Source of the DNA: Kentomonas sorsogonicus
Lineage: Eukaryota > Euglenozoa > Kinetoplastea > Trypanosomatida > Trypanosomatidae
Direction of reading: 5' to 3'
DNA: 64,000 nucleotides
Assembly: GCA_030347455.1 (NCBI GenBank)
Contig: JAQOSZ010000157.1
Location: 62,001 to 126,000 of the forward strand
A model generated the notes under the pieces. It worked only from the letters and a program-made list of their open reading frames with translations, was not told the origin of the DNA and searched no databases. Positions 44,885 to 56,432 of the stretch are shown piece by piece. A program made the translations under genes and the position numbers. The first letter of the stretch is position 1. Every line of letters begins with the position of its first letter.

Positions 44885-47800
44885 ATGAGTTATCCTAAAC
44901 TGAGCATTCCCCCACCGATGCCTCCGCCCCCGGAGCTACTGAAGAAGGCGGCGGCAGCAGCATCACAGGAAGACGGCGATGATGACGGCGATGAGGATAA
45001 TCCCAACGAATGGAATAGAACACAACGACGGCATCAGCGTCCCACGAGGAATAATAATAATAATAATAGTAATAGTAGGAGCAATGCCGATGACAGCATG
45101 TATCATGAGGACAGTTACGGTAGTGGTACTATTAATAATAATAATAATAGGGATGCGAGAGATGCGATTGACTATGACGGCGCTGGAGACACCAGTCCCC
45201 TGTCGTACAGAGGAGCCGACACCTCTTCTATCGACGCCGGGAACAGCACAAATATTTACCTGGGTGACGGCAACACCAACCGCGCAAAGAATAATAGTGG
45301 CTCCGTGGACCATGCGGCTGGCGAGGGCGGCAGAGGTGACATCAGCAGAAAGTACAACAACAGTAACTACAATAACGCCGAGTACGGAAGCGATGATGAT
45401 GGGGTTAGACAGAGCGACTTGCCCGCCTCCTCCCGTGCGCCTCCCTCAGCGGCGGCGGTGGCGGCCGAGATACAACGCACCTCTTCACCGTCGCCGTCAC
45501 CATCATCATCATTATCCCTAGTATCGCCCACACGCACTGCAGCCGGGGACAGCGCGGCAGTGCCCTCGGGCTCCAGCCAGACTCCACAAGCAACGTTACC
45601 TTATTCTGCTCCCACTTTTACTCCCGCTGCCGCCGTCGTCACCGCTGCCCCCCACACCAGCGTTTCGAATGAGAGCCCACTTGCGAAAGAAGAAGGACAC
45701 AGACAGCAGCAACCGCAGTCGCAAACACAAACGCAAACATCAGTGCAGGCCCCACCACCGCCGCCGCCTTCTTCTCATAGTATGCGCTCCCCCTCACCTG
45801 ATGTGAGAGGCGTCGGTTATCCGTCGTTCTCCCACGGCTCCTCACCGCTCTCGGGGGCAGCTGCGCTGGGAAGGCGAGGCACCACCACCACTACCACTGG
45901 CAACAACAACGATCGCGGCGGTGGTAGTGGTGGTGGTGACTCGGCTTTCAGAGCGGCGGCAGTGCCAATAACATCATCACCGTCGCACGCCTCTCCATAT
46001 TCGGCCGCTTCTTCCCCATCTCCGCTTGGACTCCGAGGGGCGGCGCGACCGCCGCAACCGCTGTCAGCCACCGCCGCACGCCTGCCTCCGCCGTTTGCCC
46101 ACAGCGGCGGCGGCGGCGGAGGCAACAACGGAGGCGGAGGCGGAGGAGGAGGCGACAACCGCAACAACAGCTACAACAACTACAATAGGAACAACAACAA
46201 CCCTAACGGCGGGGCGGGAAGAAGCACAAGTCCAATGGGCCGGAGTGGTAGTCGCGCAAACATCAACAACAACAACCACAACAACGGGAGCAACAGCCGC
46301 AGCGGTAGCAATGATTCGTACCCTCCCCTGATGCCGATGACGATGACGAATGATGAGCATCGACATAGAAGCAATGACAACCGTCCGAGTCCCCGGAATG
46401 GATCTCGTGATAGAATCAGCTGGAGTCCTTCGCAACGTAGACATCAAAATGACAATGACAACAATGCCAACAACAACAAAAAAAGTGCTAGCCGCCCTTC
46501 GCTTTCTCAGTCAAGAAGAAAAAGTCATCATTCCCGTTCGCGCTCTACACACACTACTAGCAGTGATAGCAGTGATAGTAGTAATAGTAGTAGAAGTAGT
46601 AACAGCGGCTCCTCTTCAGCCTCTCAGGACGGCGATGAGAGCACCAGTAGCGGCGACAGCAGCAGCGGCGACTACAGCAGAGATCGCCGCCGCAGCGCGA
46701 GCAAAAGTAAAGGGAAAAGCAAAAGTCGGAGCCCCAGCTCCCGACACAACTCGCTGACCCTCCCTTCTTCCTCTTCGCAACAACAGCAACAACAACAACA
46801 TCAAGAGCAGGTGCAGAAGCTGCAGGAGCTGCTGCAGGCGCAGCGCCAGCGCATCGCGGCCGTGCTGGGCGAGAAGGACGAGCTGGCGGGGCGGCTGACG
46901 GCGCTGGAGCGCCAGCACAGCCGCCTGCGCGCCGACTACGAGGCCAGCGCCGACACGTACCGCCGGCAGACCGCCCTGCTGCGCGCCGCCGAGGACGCGC
47001 GCGCCGCCCTCGAGGAGGACCTCCGCGCCGCCTACGAGCGCGCCGAGGCGGCGGAGGAGGCGGCGGCGGCGGCCCGAAAGCAGGCCGAGGCGCGCGCGGA
47101 CCGGCTGCGGCCGCAGCTGGAGCAGGCCGGGCAGGAGCGGCAGGCGGCGCTGGGGCAGCGCGACGGGGCCGTGGCGGCGCTGCGGGAGACGCGGCAGCAG
47201 TACGACCGGCTGCTGGCGGCCCACGAGGCCTTCAAGGCGGACAGCGAGCGGCGGCTGCGCGCGGCGGCGGCGGAGCACGAGGCGGCGGTCGCGGCGGCGT
47301 ACGCGGACAAGGAGCGGCTGCTGGCGCTGCGCGAGGCGGAGCTGCGGCGGGAGGCCGCGCGCGTCGAGGAGCACGGCGGGCGCGCCGGCCGCGAGCTCGC
47401 GGAGACCCTCGACCGCTGCGCAGCGCTGGCCGACCGCGTCAAGTCCCTCGAGCGCGCCGTGGAGCGCAAGGAGGAGCTGCGGGCGGCGGCGGCGCGCCGG
47501 GAGCAGGAGGCGCAGGCGCAGCTGCAGGCCGCCGAGGCGGAGGCGGAGAAGCGCGTGCAGGCGGCGGCGGCGGCGGCGGCGGCGGCGCGGGAGGCGGCGG
47601 CCGGACAGCTGCAGGAGGCGCGGCGTGTGGCGGATACGCTGCGGGCGGCCAAGGGCGAGCAGGAGCGCGCGCACGCGGCGGAGGCGGAGGAGCTGCGGGC
47701 GGCGGCGGAGCGCTGGAGGGACAAGGCGCGCCGGGCGGGGGAGCACGCGGCCACGGAGGCGGCGCAGGCGGCCTCGGAGCTGTCCGCGGCGCGCGCGGAG

Positions 47801-50617
47801 GCACTGCGGTGGCGCGACGCGGCGGCGGCGGCGGAGGCGGAGGCGGCGCGGCTGTCGCGGGCGGCCGAGACAGCGCAGGCAGGCGAGCGCGCGCGGCAGC
47901 AATCGGAGGCGGCGCTGCGGGAGGCGCTGGCCGCGCGGGAGGCGGCGGCTGCGGAGGCGCTGCGGCAGCGCGCGACGGCGCTCACGTTAGTGAAGGAGAA
48001 GGAGAAGGAGAACGAGTCGCTGCGGGTGGTGATGGAGCGCCTCAATTTCGTGGAGCAGATGCGCATCGGGGCTCAGGCGGCGAACGGTAATAGCAATAAT
48101 AATACGACCACCCTCAGCGGCGGCGGCAGGGACGGGCCTTTTCCTCTGGCGCTGCTGGAGAGCAAGCAGACGGAGGGGGAGCGGCGGGAGGCGGCGGCGG
48201 CGGCAGCGGCGGATGGCGACAGGGGAAAGGGGGAGCCGTCGACGGCCGGAGAGGCAGACCACAAGAGCGCAGGTGCGGAGGCGCAGACGTCGGATGACCA
48301 CCGCTACGCCCCTCGCGGTAACTATCCCAATACGACCAACAACAACACCAACAACTCTTCTCATCTGTCAGCGTCGTTTCCCACATCCGGTGGAAAAAGC
48401 TACGGTCTCTTCACCCCATCCCGCCGGCCCCCGCCAGCGGCGCAAATTCACGTGGAGTCGATTGAGAAGTCGTCCCCGGCAAACTACCGTCACCCCCCTC
48501 CCTCCTCCTCCTCACGGCGCCCGCTTTCTTCTCCCTCTCAACCGCCACGCGATAACCAAACACGGGCGCACTCTCACAATAACAGCAATTATCAACACTC
48601 AAGTCATAACAACGGCAGCAGTATCAGCCCCAACAGACATCGTGCGGCGACGGGAGAAGAGGAGGAGTTTTTTGATGCCGACCCCCTCAGCGTGCTAGTT
48701 CCGTTACAGCTCCAGCAACAACAGCAACACGATAATGCTGATAATAGTAGTAATAATAATAACAACAACACTACTAGCAATGACAACACACACTTGAGCA
48801 ACGGCGACTCACCCCCTATCACGGGTAGAGAAACTCACCATAACGACAACGACAGTTACGATCGTTCTTACCCTGGCAACAAGCGTAGCAACAACAACAA
48901 TAACACGTCCGTGTACCAGGCCGCTACATCCGTGCCTTCTTTCATGTCCTCTAACCAAAACTATCGCAACAACAACAACAACAGCAGCAACAATAACGAC
49001 AACAACTACCACAACTCAAGCCGCAATGGCTTCTCTCCGCAAACACACGAAAATTATCATCATCAGCAGCAGCGGCAGCAACAGCAGTCGTTTTTGCCCT
49101 TCAGTACCAGCAGCTACGCTGACGACGACGGCGGTGTGTCGGGCAGCTACGGGCAGGACCAGAGGGAGATGGTGATGAGTGCTGTCAGGGACGTGCTGCG
49201 CCGCTACCAGCCGCTGCGCGCCTCCTCCCGGTCTGCCTCCCGCGCCTCCTCCCGCGCCTCCACCTCCGCCGCCCGCGAGCCCTCCGCGGGTTATTACCCC
49301 GCCGGCGTCAGCGGAGGCGAGGGAGGGCATATCGAGGAAGATGCGGTCATTTCGCCGTCCCGCGATCACTATCAAGGTGGGGCTCCTGTGCAAAAGACTA
49401 GTGTGAATAATAACAGAGAGTTCAGCAACAGTCAGTATAACAACAACAATAGCAACAACCACAACAACAACGGAAACGCTGGCGGGGGCCGCCCCCTCCC
49501 CGTGTCAGCGGCGGAGGGGTGTTGGGACGCAACCTGCGGCGCACAAACAGCCGCGAGCGCTCCTCTTTCTTTTCCGATCCGGTGAGTGAAAACGTTCATG
49601 AAACGGCAAACAATCGTAGCATGGGCACCTATAATCATCGGAACAACAACAACAACAACAACAACAACAACCATACGAACATCAGAGGGGATAGCGAGGA
49701 CACTCGCCACACCGCCACCCAGCAGCTCCTCTTTGATTCCGTCAACGGCTCTGAGCCTCTGGAGAGTGCGGGAGACTCTCGTGACTACGGACCCAATTAC
49801 AATAACAATAACAACAACGACGGCAATAACAACTACAGCAACAACAACTATCGTGTTAATGATAGAGATGCTAACAGTTTGGGCGCCTCGCATCTCGACC
49901 AGTTTCAGCAGGGGCCGCCCCCAACCGTTCAGCTTACCTCAAGATACGCCCCCGCCTCTCTCGCCCGTCCAAAGAGCAACAACAATAATAACAACAGTAA
50001 TAACGCCTTGTTGGACAACAACAGCTCTGCCTTTTCTACTATCCCAACCTCGCAGGACACGTCTCTTCCGGAACATCTCCACTATGACAATAATAACAAC
50101 GTCAACGCAAACGCGGCACGCGGGGCTGCCGAACCATCCGGAAAGTTTCATCATCATCATCAGCAACAGAGACAACAAAACCAACAACAACAACAGCAAC
50201 CGCCGAGGCGGACAATCAGCTGGAGATGCTCAAGGCCGAACACCCCGCAGCACCGTAGACGCACTCATCGCCAAGTATCAACAACCCGACAGTGCAAGTG
50301 CGTCGTACCCGGCCGCCTCGCTGCCCAACAGAGGCGACGACGACACCGCCGCCACCACCACTGCCGCTGCCGCGAGCTATGACAACCGTGACCGCGACCC
50401 GCACTACCATGAGGATGATAATAGTAGTAATAATAATTACGGTAATGACTATTACGGCGGTGGCGGCGCGGGAAGCAGTAGCAACGCTGACACCAGTGCT
50501 TTCGGCGGTAGCGCGGGTGGCCCGCTTGCCACGCATGCGCCGGTCAATGCAGACAGTATGCGCAAGGCTCTGGAGGAGCTGGTGCAGAGACAGAATGCTC
50601 TCCTGTCGTCTATTTGA
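44885..50617 (+). CDS. Very large Asn-rich coiled-coil protein (two frameshifts)
   Basis: About 1,910 codons, beginning MSYPKLSIPPPMPPPPELLK. Residues ~20-635 are low-complexity: Asn, Ser, Gly, Pro and Gln runs plus an SR-like part ('SRRKSHHSRSRSTHTTS') near nt 46510-46720. Residues ~640-1060 (nt 46803-48066) form one long Ala/Glu/Arg coiled coil with few breaks. The rest is again Asn/Gln/Ser/His-rich and ends in a short amphipathic 'SMRKALEELVQRQNALLSSI'. The frame changes at about 49505-49525 and at about 50195-50225; both sides of each switch keep the Asn/Ser character. No named domain is seen. A cytoskeletal or RNA-granule scaffold would fit such architecture, but this is only inference from composition. 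Confidence 0.75.
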
Positions 50618-51313
50618 TGAACACGCAGTACTCTCTTTCTAGTTGTTGCTGTAGTATAAAGAAATGGCGAAGCTGATACTATTTCTTCCCCCTTTTCTTT
50701 CTCTCTCTCTCTCTCTCTTTTCTTTTTTCCTTGCCCTCTCCTTTTTTTTGTGGTCTGCTCTTATTTCTTTCTGCGTCTTCCTTTGAAAACCACCTCTCCC
50801 ACCGGCGGAACAGAAAACAATCGGCACGAAATGTAAGACAGAGAATCACATGGGAAAATCTCTCTTTTACTTTTTTAAAATCCACTCTGCCTTATGCTGG
50901 GCTCCTTTTATCTACGTATCTGTACGTCCACACGCATACGGCTGCATCACGCATTTACACAGACGCAATCGTCAACTTCTGAATTGATATTCAACGTCCA
51001 TTTCTTCTCCTCCTCTTCTCCTTCTCCTTCACTTTTCGAACCCTTACATTAAATTAGGAATTCATTACGATTCATTTACATTAGCCAGCCTTTTTTTCTC
51101 CACCTCTTTTCGCAGAACCTAAAAGAAAACGGGACGCTGAAACACGCAACAGCAGCAACCAGCACACATCCTGTCCAAGCAAACAGACACGTCAGATACA
51201 GTATACACACGCACCGGCGCAAATACGTATATCGAACACATCGCTCAGCACCCCATTCACCATATCCCCACCACTACCACCGCCACTTTCACTACTCCCG
51301 TCCCTGCAGCATC
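50618..51313. other. Intergenic spacer before ALAT copy 1
   Basis: No gene seen. A C/T-rich tract lies at 50681-50735 and another C/T-rich stretch at about 51262-51306, ending in CTGCAG (AG at 51308-51309), four bases before the ALAT ATG. Confidence 0.6.
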
Positions 51314-52804
51314 ATGTTCAGGAAGTGCCTCCCGCTGGCCGGTCGCATGAATGTGCCTCTGAGCCCCCACGTCCTCAAGTCCGAGTACGCCGTGCGCGGC
51401 CTCATTCCGACGCGCGCCGGCGAGATCGAGAAGGAGATCGCCGCTGGCAAGTCGTACCAGTTCGACTCGCTGGTGTACTGTAACATCGGCAACCCGCAGG
51501 CGCTGCGCCAGCCGCCGCTGACCTTCTTCCGCCACGTCACAGCCCTCGTCGACGCACCGTTTCTGCTGGACAACCCCCGAATTGTGCAGGAGCTCCCCCC
51601 GGACGCCGTCGCGCGCGCGCGGCAGTATCTGAAGCGCATGGGCGGCGTCACCGGCGCCTACACGAGCTCCGAGGGCTGGGAGTTTGCGCGGGAGGCGGTG
51701 GCTGACTACGTCAACCGACGCGACCGCAACGTCGCCCCGCCGGCGCACGCGGATGAGGTGTTTCTGACCGACGGCGCCGGCACCGGCGTCAAGATGATCC
51801 TCCAGCTGCTTATCAGCGGCCCGGGCGACGCGGCCATGGTGCCGATTCCGCAGTACCCTCTGTACACGGCGCAGCTCGCCCTCCTCGGGGGTGCGGTGGC
51901 GCCGTACTATCTGGAGGAGGAGTCCGGCTGGGCGACGAGTGCGGCGGCGCTGGACGCGGCCTTTGAGAAGAGCGTGTCGGAGGGCAAGGCGACGCCGCGC
52001 GTGCTGGTCGTGATCAACCCCGGGAACCCGACCGGCGCCGTGATGAGCCGCGCGGCGATGGAGGAGGTGGTGAGCTTCTGCCACCGGCGGCAGATCCCGC
52101 TGCTGGCGGACGAGGTGTACCAGGAGAACATCTACGCGGAGGGCAAGGAGTTTTTGAGCTTCCGGCAGGTGGCGCTGGACATGGGCGGCGCGGTGGCCGC
52201 GGAGACCGCGATTGCGTCGCTGCACTCCACCTCCAAGGGCATCATCGGCGAGTGCGGCCGCCGCGGCGGCTACCTGCATCTGACCAACTTTACGGAGGAG
52301 GCGCACACCCAACTCATCAAACAGGCTTCTATTAACGTGTGCACAAACGTCAACGGGCAACTGATGACGGCGCTGATGTGCACGCCGCCGGCGCCCGGGG
52401 ACGCGTCGTACGAGTCGCACACGGCGGAGTACCAGGCGATCTTCAACGGGCTGCGCGAGCGCGCGGCGCTGCTGGCGCGGGAGCTGAACACGATCCAGGG
52501 CTTCAGCTGCCCGCCGGTGGAGGGCGCCATGTACGCCTTCCCGCAGATCCGGCTGCCGGCGGCGTACGCGGCGGAGCACGAGCGGCTGAACAAGGAGGAG
52601 GGGCGCACCATCTCGCTGGACGCGCGGTGGGCGCTGCAGCTGCTGGAGCGCAGCGGCATCGTGGTGGTGCCCGGCAGCGGCTTCGGGCAGGCGCCGGGGA
52701 CGCTGCACTTCCGCACCACCATCCTCCCGCCGACGGAGCAGATGCAGCGCATGGTGTCCGCCATCCGCGAGCACCAGGACGACATCTACGCAAAGTTCAA
52801 GTAA
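51314..52804 (+). CDS. ALAT: Alanine aminotransferase, copy 1
   Basis: ALAT is a PLP enzyme converting pyruvate plus glutamate to alanine plus 2-oxoglutarate. Trypanosomatids use it to excrete alanine and regenerate NAD indirectly. The 496-residue frame is intact. Class I/II aminotransferase marks include 'VYCNIGNPQAL' near the N-terminus, 'VVINPGNPTGAVMSR' (about 232-246), 'PLLADEVYQENIY', the PLP Schiff-base Lys308 in 'SLHSTSKGIIGECGRRGGY', and the phosphate-binding Arg in 'LHFRTTILP'. Length and motifs match the eukaryotic ALT subfamily. No PTS1 (ends KFK). The N-terminus MFRKCLPLAGRM could be a short mitochondrial presequence or just cytosolic. The second copy starts 3,627 bases downstream. 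Confidence 0.97.
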   Translation: MFRKCLPLAGRMNVPLSPHVLKSEYAVRGLIPTRAGEIEKEIAAGKSYQFDSLVYCNIGNPQALRQPPLTFFRHVTALVDAPFLLDNPRIVQELPPDAVARARQYLKRMGGVTGAYTSSEGWEFAREAVADYVNRRDRNVAPPAHADEVFLTDGAGTGVKMILQLLISGPGDAAMVPIPQYPLYTAQLALLGGAVAPYYLEEESGWATSAAALDAAFEKSVSEGKATPRVLVVINPGNPTGAVMSRAAMEEVVSFCHRRQIPLLADEVYQENIYAEGKEFLSFRQVALDMGGAVAAETAIASLHSTSKGIIGECGRRGGYLHLTNFTEEAHTQLIKQASINVCTNVNGQLMTALMCTPPAPGDASYESHTAEYQAIFNGLRERAALLARELNTIQGFSCPPVEGAMYAFPQIRLPAAYAAEHERLNKEEGRTISLDARWALQLLERSGIVVVPGSGFGQAPGTLHFRTTILPPTEQMQRMVSAIREHQDDIYAKFK

Positions 52805-52806
52805 AT
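51893..52806 (+). repeat. Near-identical block shared by the ALAT copies (unit 1)
   Basis: Aligns without gaps to 55519-56432 (constant offset 3626). By eye, about three differences occur before 52285 and two after 52372. Between them sits an island of strong divergence. Upstream halves of the genes differ much more. The pattern points to gene conversion or recent patchy homogenisation. Confidence 0.85.
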
Positions 52807-54940
52807 TCACACACTCAGAGAGAATGAACCAACGAGGAAGCTCTACAGAGGCCATCAAACAAGCAAGCAAGCAAGCGATCATTGTTTGCTTGTTGTTGTT
52901 TCTGTCGCCTCTGCTTTTGGTCAACGTTTGCCCCTCCCTCCCCCCTCCACTCTCAAGGAGAGACAAGCGTGGGTACTCCTGTCTTGTGTGTAGTTCGTCC
53001 CATCTTCTTCCTCACCCCTCTCTCTCTTCTTCCTGTTTTTCTCCCTTATTTCCATATCTCTTTCTCTTCCTCTTTTAAAAAGAATCACCACCACATGTTG
53101 TATCAGGTGAGCATCACGCTCAGTTGATCGACTGTGCTCTTTTCTTCCCTTCTCCACCTCACACTGCTCTCTTTTTTCGTTTCCTATTTTAAAACCTCTT
53201 TCCCCCCCTTCTCTCCATGCTTTAAACACACAAACGTACACACACTACATAGAAAACACCTTCCATTTCCATTTTCCCTTTTTCCTCATCACCGCCGCTA
53301 GCTGTTTCTCTCTGCGTCCAAGCTACAGCTGGTGATGGAGGTCTGTGAAGTGATGATAGCGATTCCTTTTTCTTTTCTTTTTCTTTCTTTCTTTCTATTT
53401 AAAACCAATTAACAAATTACTCTATTATCAGAAGAAGATAACATCGGCAAACAAGAGAAAATAAAAGAAGGTTGAAAAAATCTATCAAAGTAGAGAAAGA
53501 GTCGTATGATATTATCTACAGAAGATACCTTTTACTCTTCTCTAGAAGCTCTTTTACGTCTTCCCATACTTTCTCTTATGACTTTGGCTTCTCTTTGTAT
53601 TGTTGCCGTTTCTCTCTCTCTCTTTCGTTCTTTCCCTTATTCCTGTTCCTTCACCTCTTTTCTCTTGTCACTTCCTCCCTCTCTTTTTCCCCTTTGGCAA
53701 CGACACACATGGAAAAAAGAGGGTATAGGGTGGAGAGGAAAGGACATCGCAGCGGAGGTATGCGCAGAAGTGAGAGAGTGCGTAGAGGAAGTGACGTGGC
53801 GCAGATAGAAACGCCCTTTCAACTTCTCTCTGAATTCTTCTCTACGAGACCTATTCTTCTTCTCTTTTTTTCCTTTTTAAATTGTATTTTTTGCTACATG
53901 CGACTTAATACAGAAGTTGAGAACACTCTGATTCGTTTGAGTCTCAACGCTTAGGAAAACTCGTGTTATGTTTTCATTGTTGTGTCTTTTTTATCTCTCC
54001 ATTTTTTTTTTTTTTGCGCTCGTGTATCTTTTTGTTTCGTTGTCATTTTCATTCTTTCTTCACTGATATTTTCTGAAAACTACCCCTGTTTTTTTTTCTC
54101 TCCTCGATGTCTCATGAAAAAAGAATCAGCTTCGGATTTTCATGACTTTAATTCGACTTGCACCATTTTTGTTGTGTTGTATCTCTTTATGCTCTTTATA
54201 TTGTTAATGAAAAAAAAAAGACATCGACGACTAATCATACAGCAATCGACCTCTTAACCCCGTAAACTTCTAAATAGAACATGAGAATCGGAAAACTACT
54301 CAAAAACACCGCATGTAAGAAGCGGCATGGGCAGTGCATGAACACCAGCAACATCACAGCACGGAGCAACACACATACACGCAGGTGTGCTGCGTGCTAC
54401 ATATCTTTTCTAATCGTTTCGTTTTTGGTTGATTGCGTGGGCAGTGGGGTTATGTTTATCTCACCACAATGACCAAACAGACACGATTTTAATTTGTGTA
54501 CTAAGACACGCATGTCTTTTGCTTCTGCTTTTTTATGTATGCCCCTTTTTTATATATGCGTGACTGCTTCTTCTTCTTCTTCATTCTCTCTCCCCTCTCT
54601 CTCTTTCTTCATCAATTCTTCCCTTCTTCTCCTTTCTTTTTAGAACTAGGAATCTCTTAGTATCTACCGTACTCTTCAGCTCTCCCTTTTCTTTCTTTTC
54701 TTCTTCACCGCTTTTCTTTCCGCTTTTCCTTTTTTATTTTCTGCTTTCCTTTTTCTTTCTTTATTGTTTTCTTTTCTCATTTCTTTCACAACTGAAAGGA
54801 ATTGCAGTAAAAGAGCACAGAACAAAGGAGTAAAAGGAAATATATATTAAAAAGAATTATTGAAAGAATAGTCAAGAAAGAAAAGACAAGAACTCACCCA
54901 CAAGGTGTCAAGAAAACCACCAACCTTCACCCCCCACAGT
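52805..54940. other. Intergenic spacer between ALAT copies
   Basis: A 2.1 kb AT/CT-rich spacer with no convincing gene. It does not repeat the spacer upstream of copy 1, so the duplication is limited to the coding part as far as I can see. T/C tracts at about 54563-54790 precede copy 2 and may hold its acceptor. A frame at 53472-53954 is Ser/Leu/Phe-rich and looks like non-coding DNA. Confidence 0.6.
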
Positions 54941-56430
54941 ATGTTCAGGAAGTGTCTCTCCCTCGCCGCCGCCATGAACGTCCCCATCAACCCTCACGTC
55001 CTTAAGGCCGAGTATGCCGTGCGCGGCCTCATTCCGACGCGCGCCGGCGAGATCGAGAAGGAGATCGCCTCTGGCAAGTCGTACCAGTTCGACTCGCTCG
55101 TGTACTGCAACATCGGCAACCCGCAGGCGCTGCGCCAGCCGCCGCTGACCTTCTTCCGTCAGGTTATGGCCCTCATCGACGCACCGTTTCTGCTGGACAA
55201 TCCTGCGGTGGTGCAATCGCTGCCGGCCGATGCCGTCGCGCGCGCCAAGGAGTATCTGAAGCGCATGGACGGCATCACCGGCGCCTACACCGGCTCGCAG
55301 GGTCACGAGTTCGCGCGGGAGGCAGTGGTGGCCCACATGAACGCCCGCGACGGCAACGTCGCCCCGCTCGCGGACCCCAAGGACATCTTCATCACGGACG
55401 GCGCGAGCAACGGTGTGAAGCTCATTCTGCAGCTCTTCATTGGCGGCCCGGGCGACGCGGCCATGGTGCCGATCCCTCAGTACCCCTGTACACGGCGCAG
55501 CTCGCGCTGCAGGGGGGCGCGGTGGCGCCGTACTATCTGGAGGAGGAGTCCGGCTGGGCGACGAGTGCGGCGGCGCTGGACGCGGCCTTTGAGAAGAGCG
55601 TGTCGGAGGGCAAGGCGACGCCGCGCGTGCTGGTCGTGATCAACCCCGGGAACCCGACCGGCGCGGTGATGAGCCGCGCGGCGATGGAGGAGGTGGTGAG
55701 CTTCTGCCACCGGCGGCAGATCCCGCTGCTGGCGGACGAGGTGTACCAGGAGAACATCTACGCGGAGGGCAAGGAGTTCCTGAGCTTCCGGCAGGTGGCG
55801 CTGGACATGGGCGGCGCGGTGGCCGCGGAGACCGCGATTGCGTCGCTGCACTCCACCTCCAAGGGCATCATCGGCGAGTGCGGCCGCCGCGGCGGCTACC
55901 TGCACCTGATGAACTTCACCCCGCAGGCTCGCGAGCAGCTGGTGAAGCTCGCGTCGATCAATCTGTGCAGCAACGTCAACGGCCAGATCATGACGGCGCT
56001 GATGTGCACGCCGCCGGCGCCCGGGGACGCGTCGTACGAGTCGCACACGGCGGAGTACCAGGCGATCTTCAACGGGCTGCGCGAGCGCGCGGCGCTGCTG
56101 GCGCGGGAGCTGAACACGATCCAGGGCTTCAGCTGCCCGCCGGTGGAGGGCGCCATGTACGCCTTCCCGCAGATCCGGCTGCCGGCGGCGTACGCGGCGG
56201 AGCACGAGCGGCTGAACAAGGAGGAGGGGCGTGCCATCTCGCTGGACGCGCGGTGGGCGCTGCAGCTGCTGGAGCGCAGCGGCATCGTGGTGGTGCCCGG
56301 CAGCGGCTTCGGGCAGGCGCCGGGGACGCTGCACTTCCGCACCACCATCCTCCCGCCGACGGAGCAGATGCAGCGCATGGTGTCCGCCATCCGCGAGCAC
56401 CAGGACGACATCTACGCAAAGTTCAAGTAA
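54941..56430 (+). CDS. ALAT: Alanine aminotransferase, copy 2 (one frameshift)
   Basis: A tandem paralogue of the gene at 51314, with the same enzyme motifs, including the PLP lysine in 'STSKGIIGECGRRGGY' and 'NPGNPTGAVM'. The N-terminal half is about 80% identical in protein (MFRKCLSLAAAMNVPINPHV) and the C-terminal half nearly identical. Against copy 1, one base is missing in the run at 55479-55492 (copy 1 reads CCCTCTG where copy 2 reads CCCCTG). This puts residues after about 181 out of frame. The rest of the frame is open to TAA 56428-56430, with no other disruption. It is either an assembly deletion in a C run or a very young pseudogene. ATG 54941 aligns with the start of copy 1. Confidence 0.88.
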
Positions 56431-56432
56431 AA
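55519..56432 (+). repeat. Near-identical block shared by the ALAT copies (unit 2)
   Basis: Partner of 51893-52806. The divergent island here is at about 55911-55998 and encodes 'MNFTPQAREQLVKLASINL' where copy 1 has 'TNFTEEAHTQLIKQASINV'. Confidence 0.85.
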
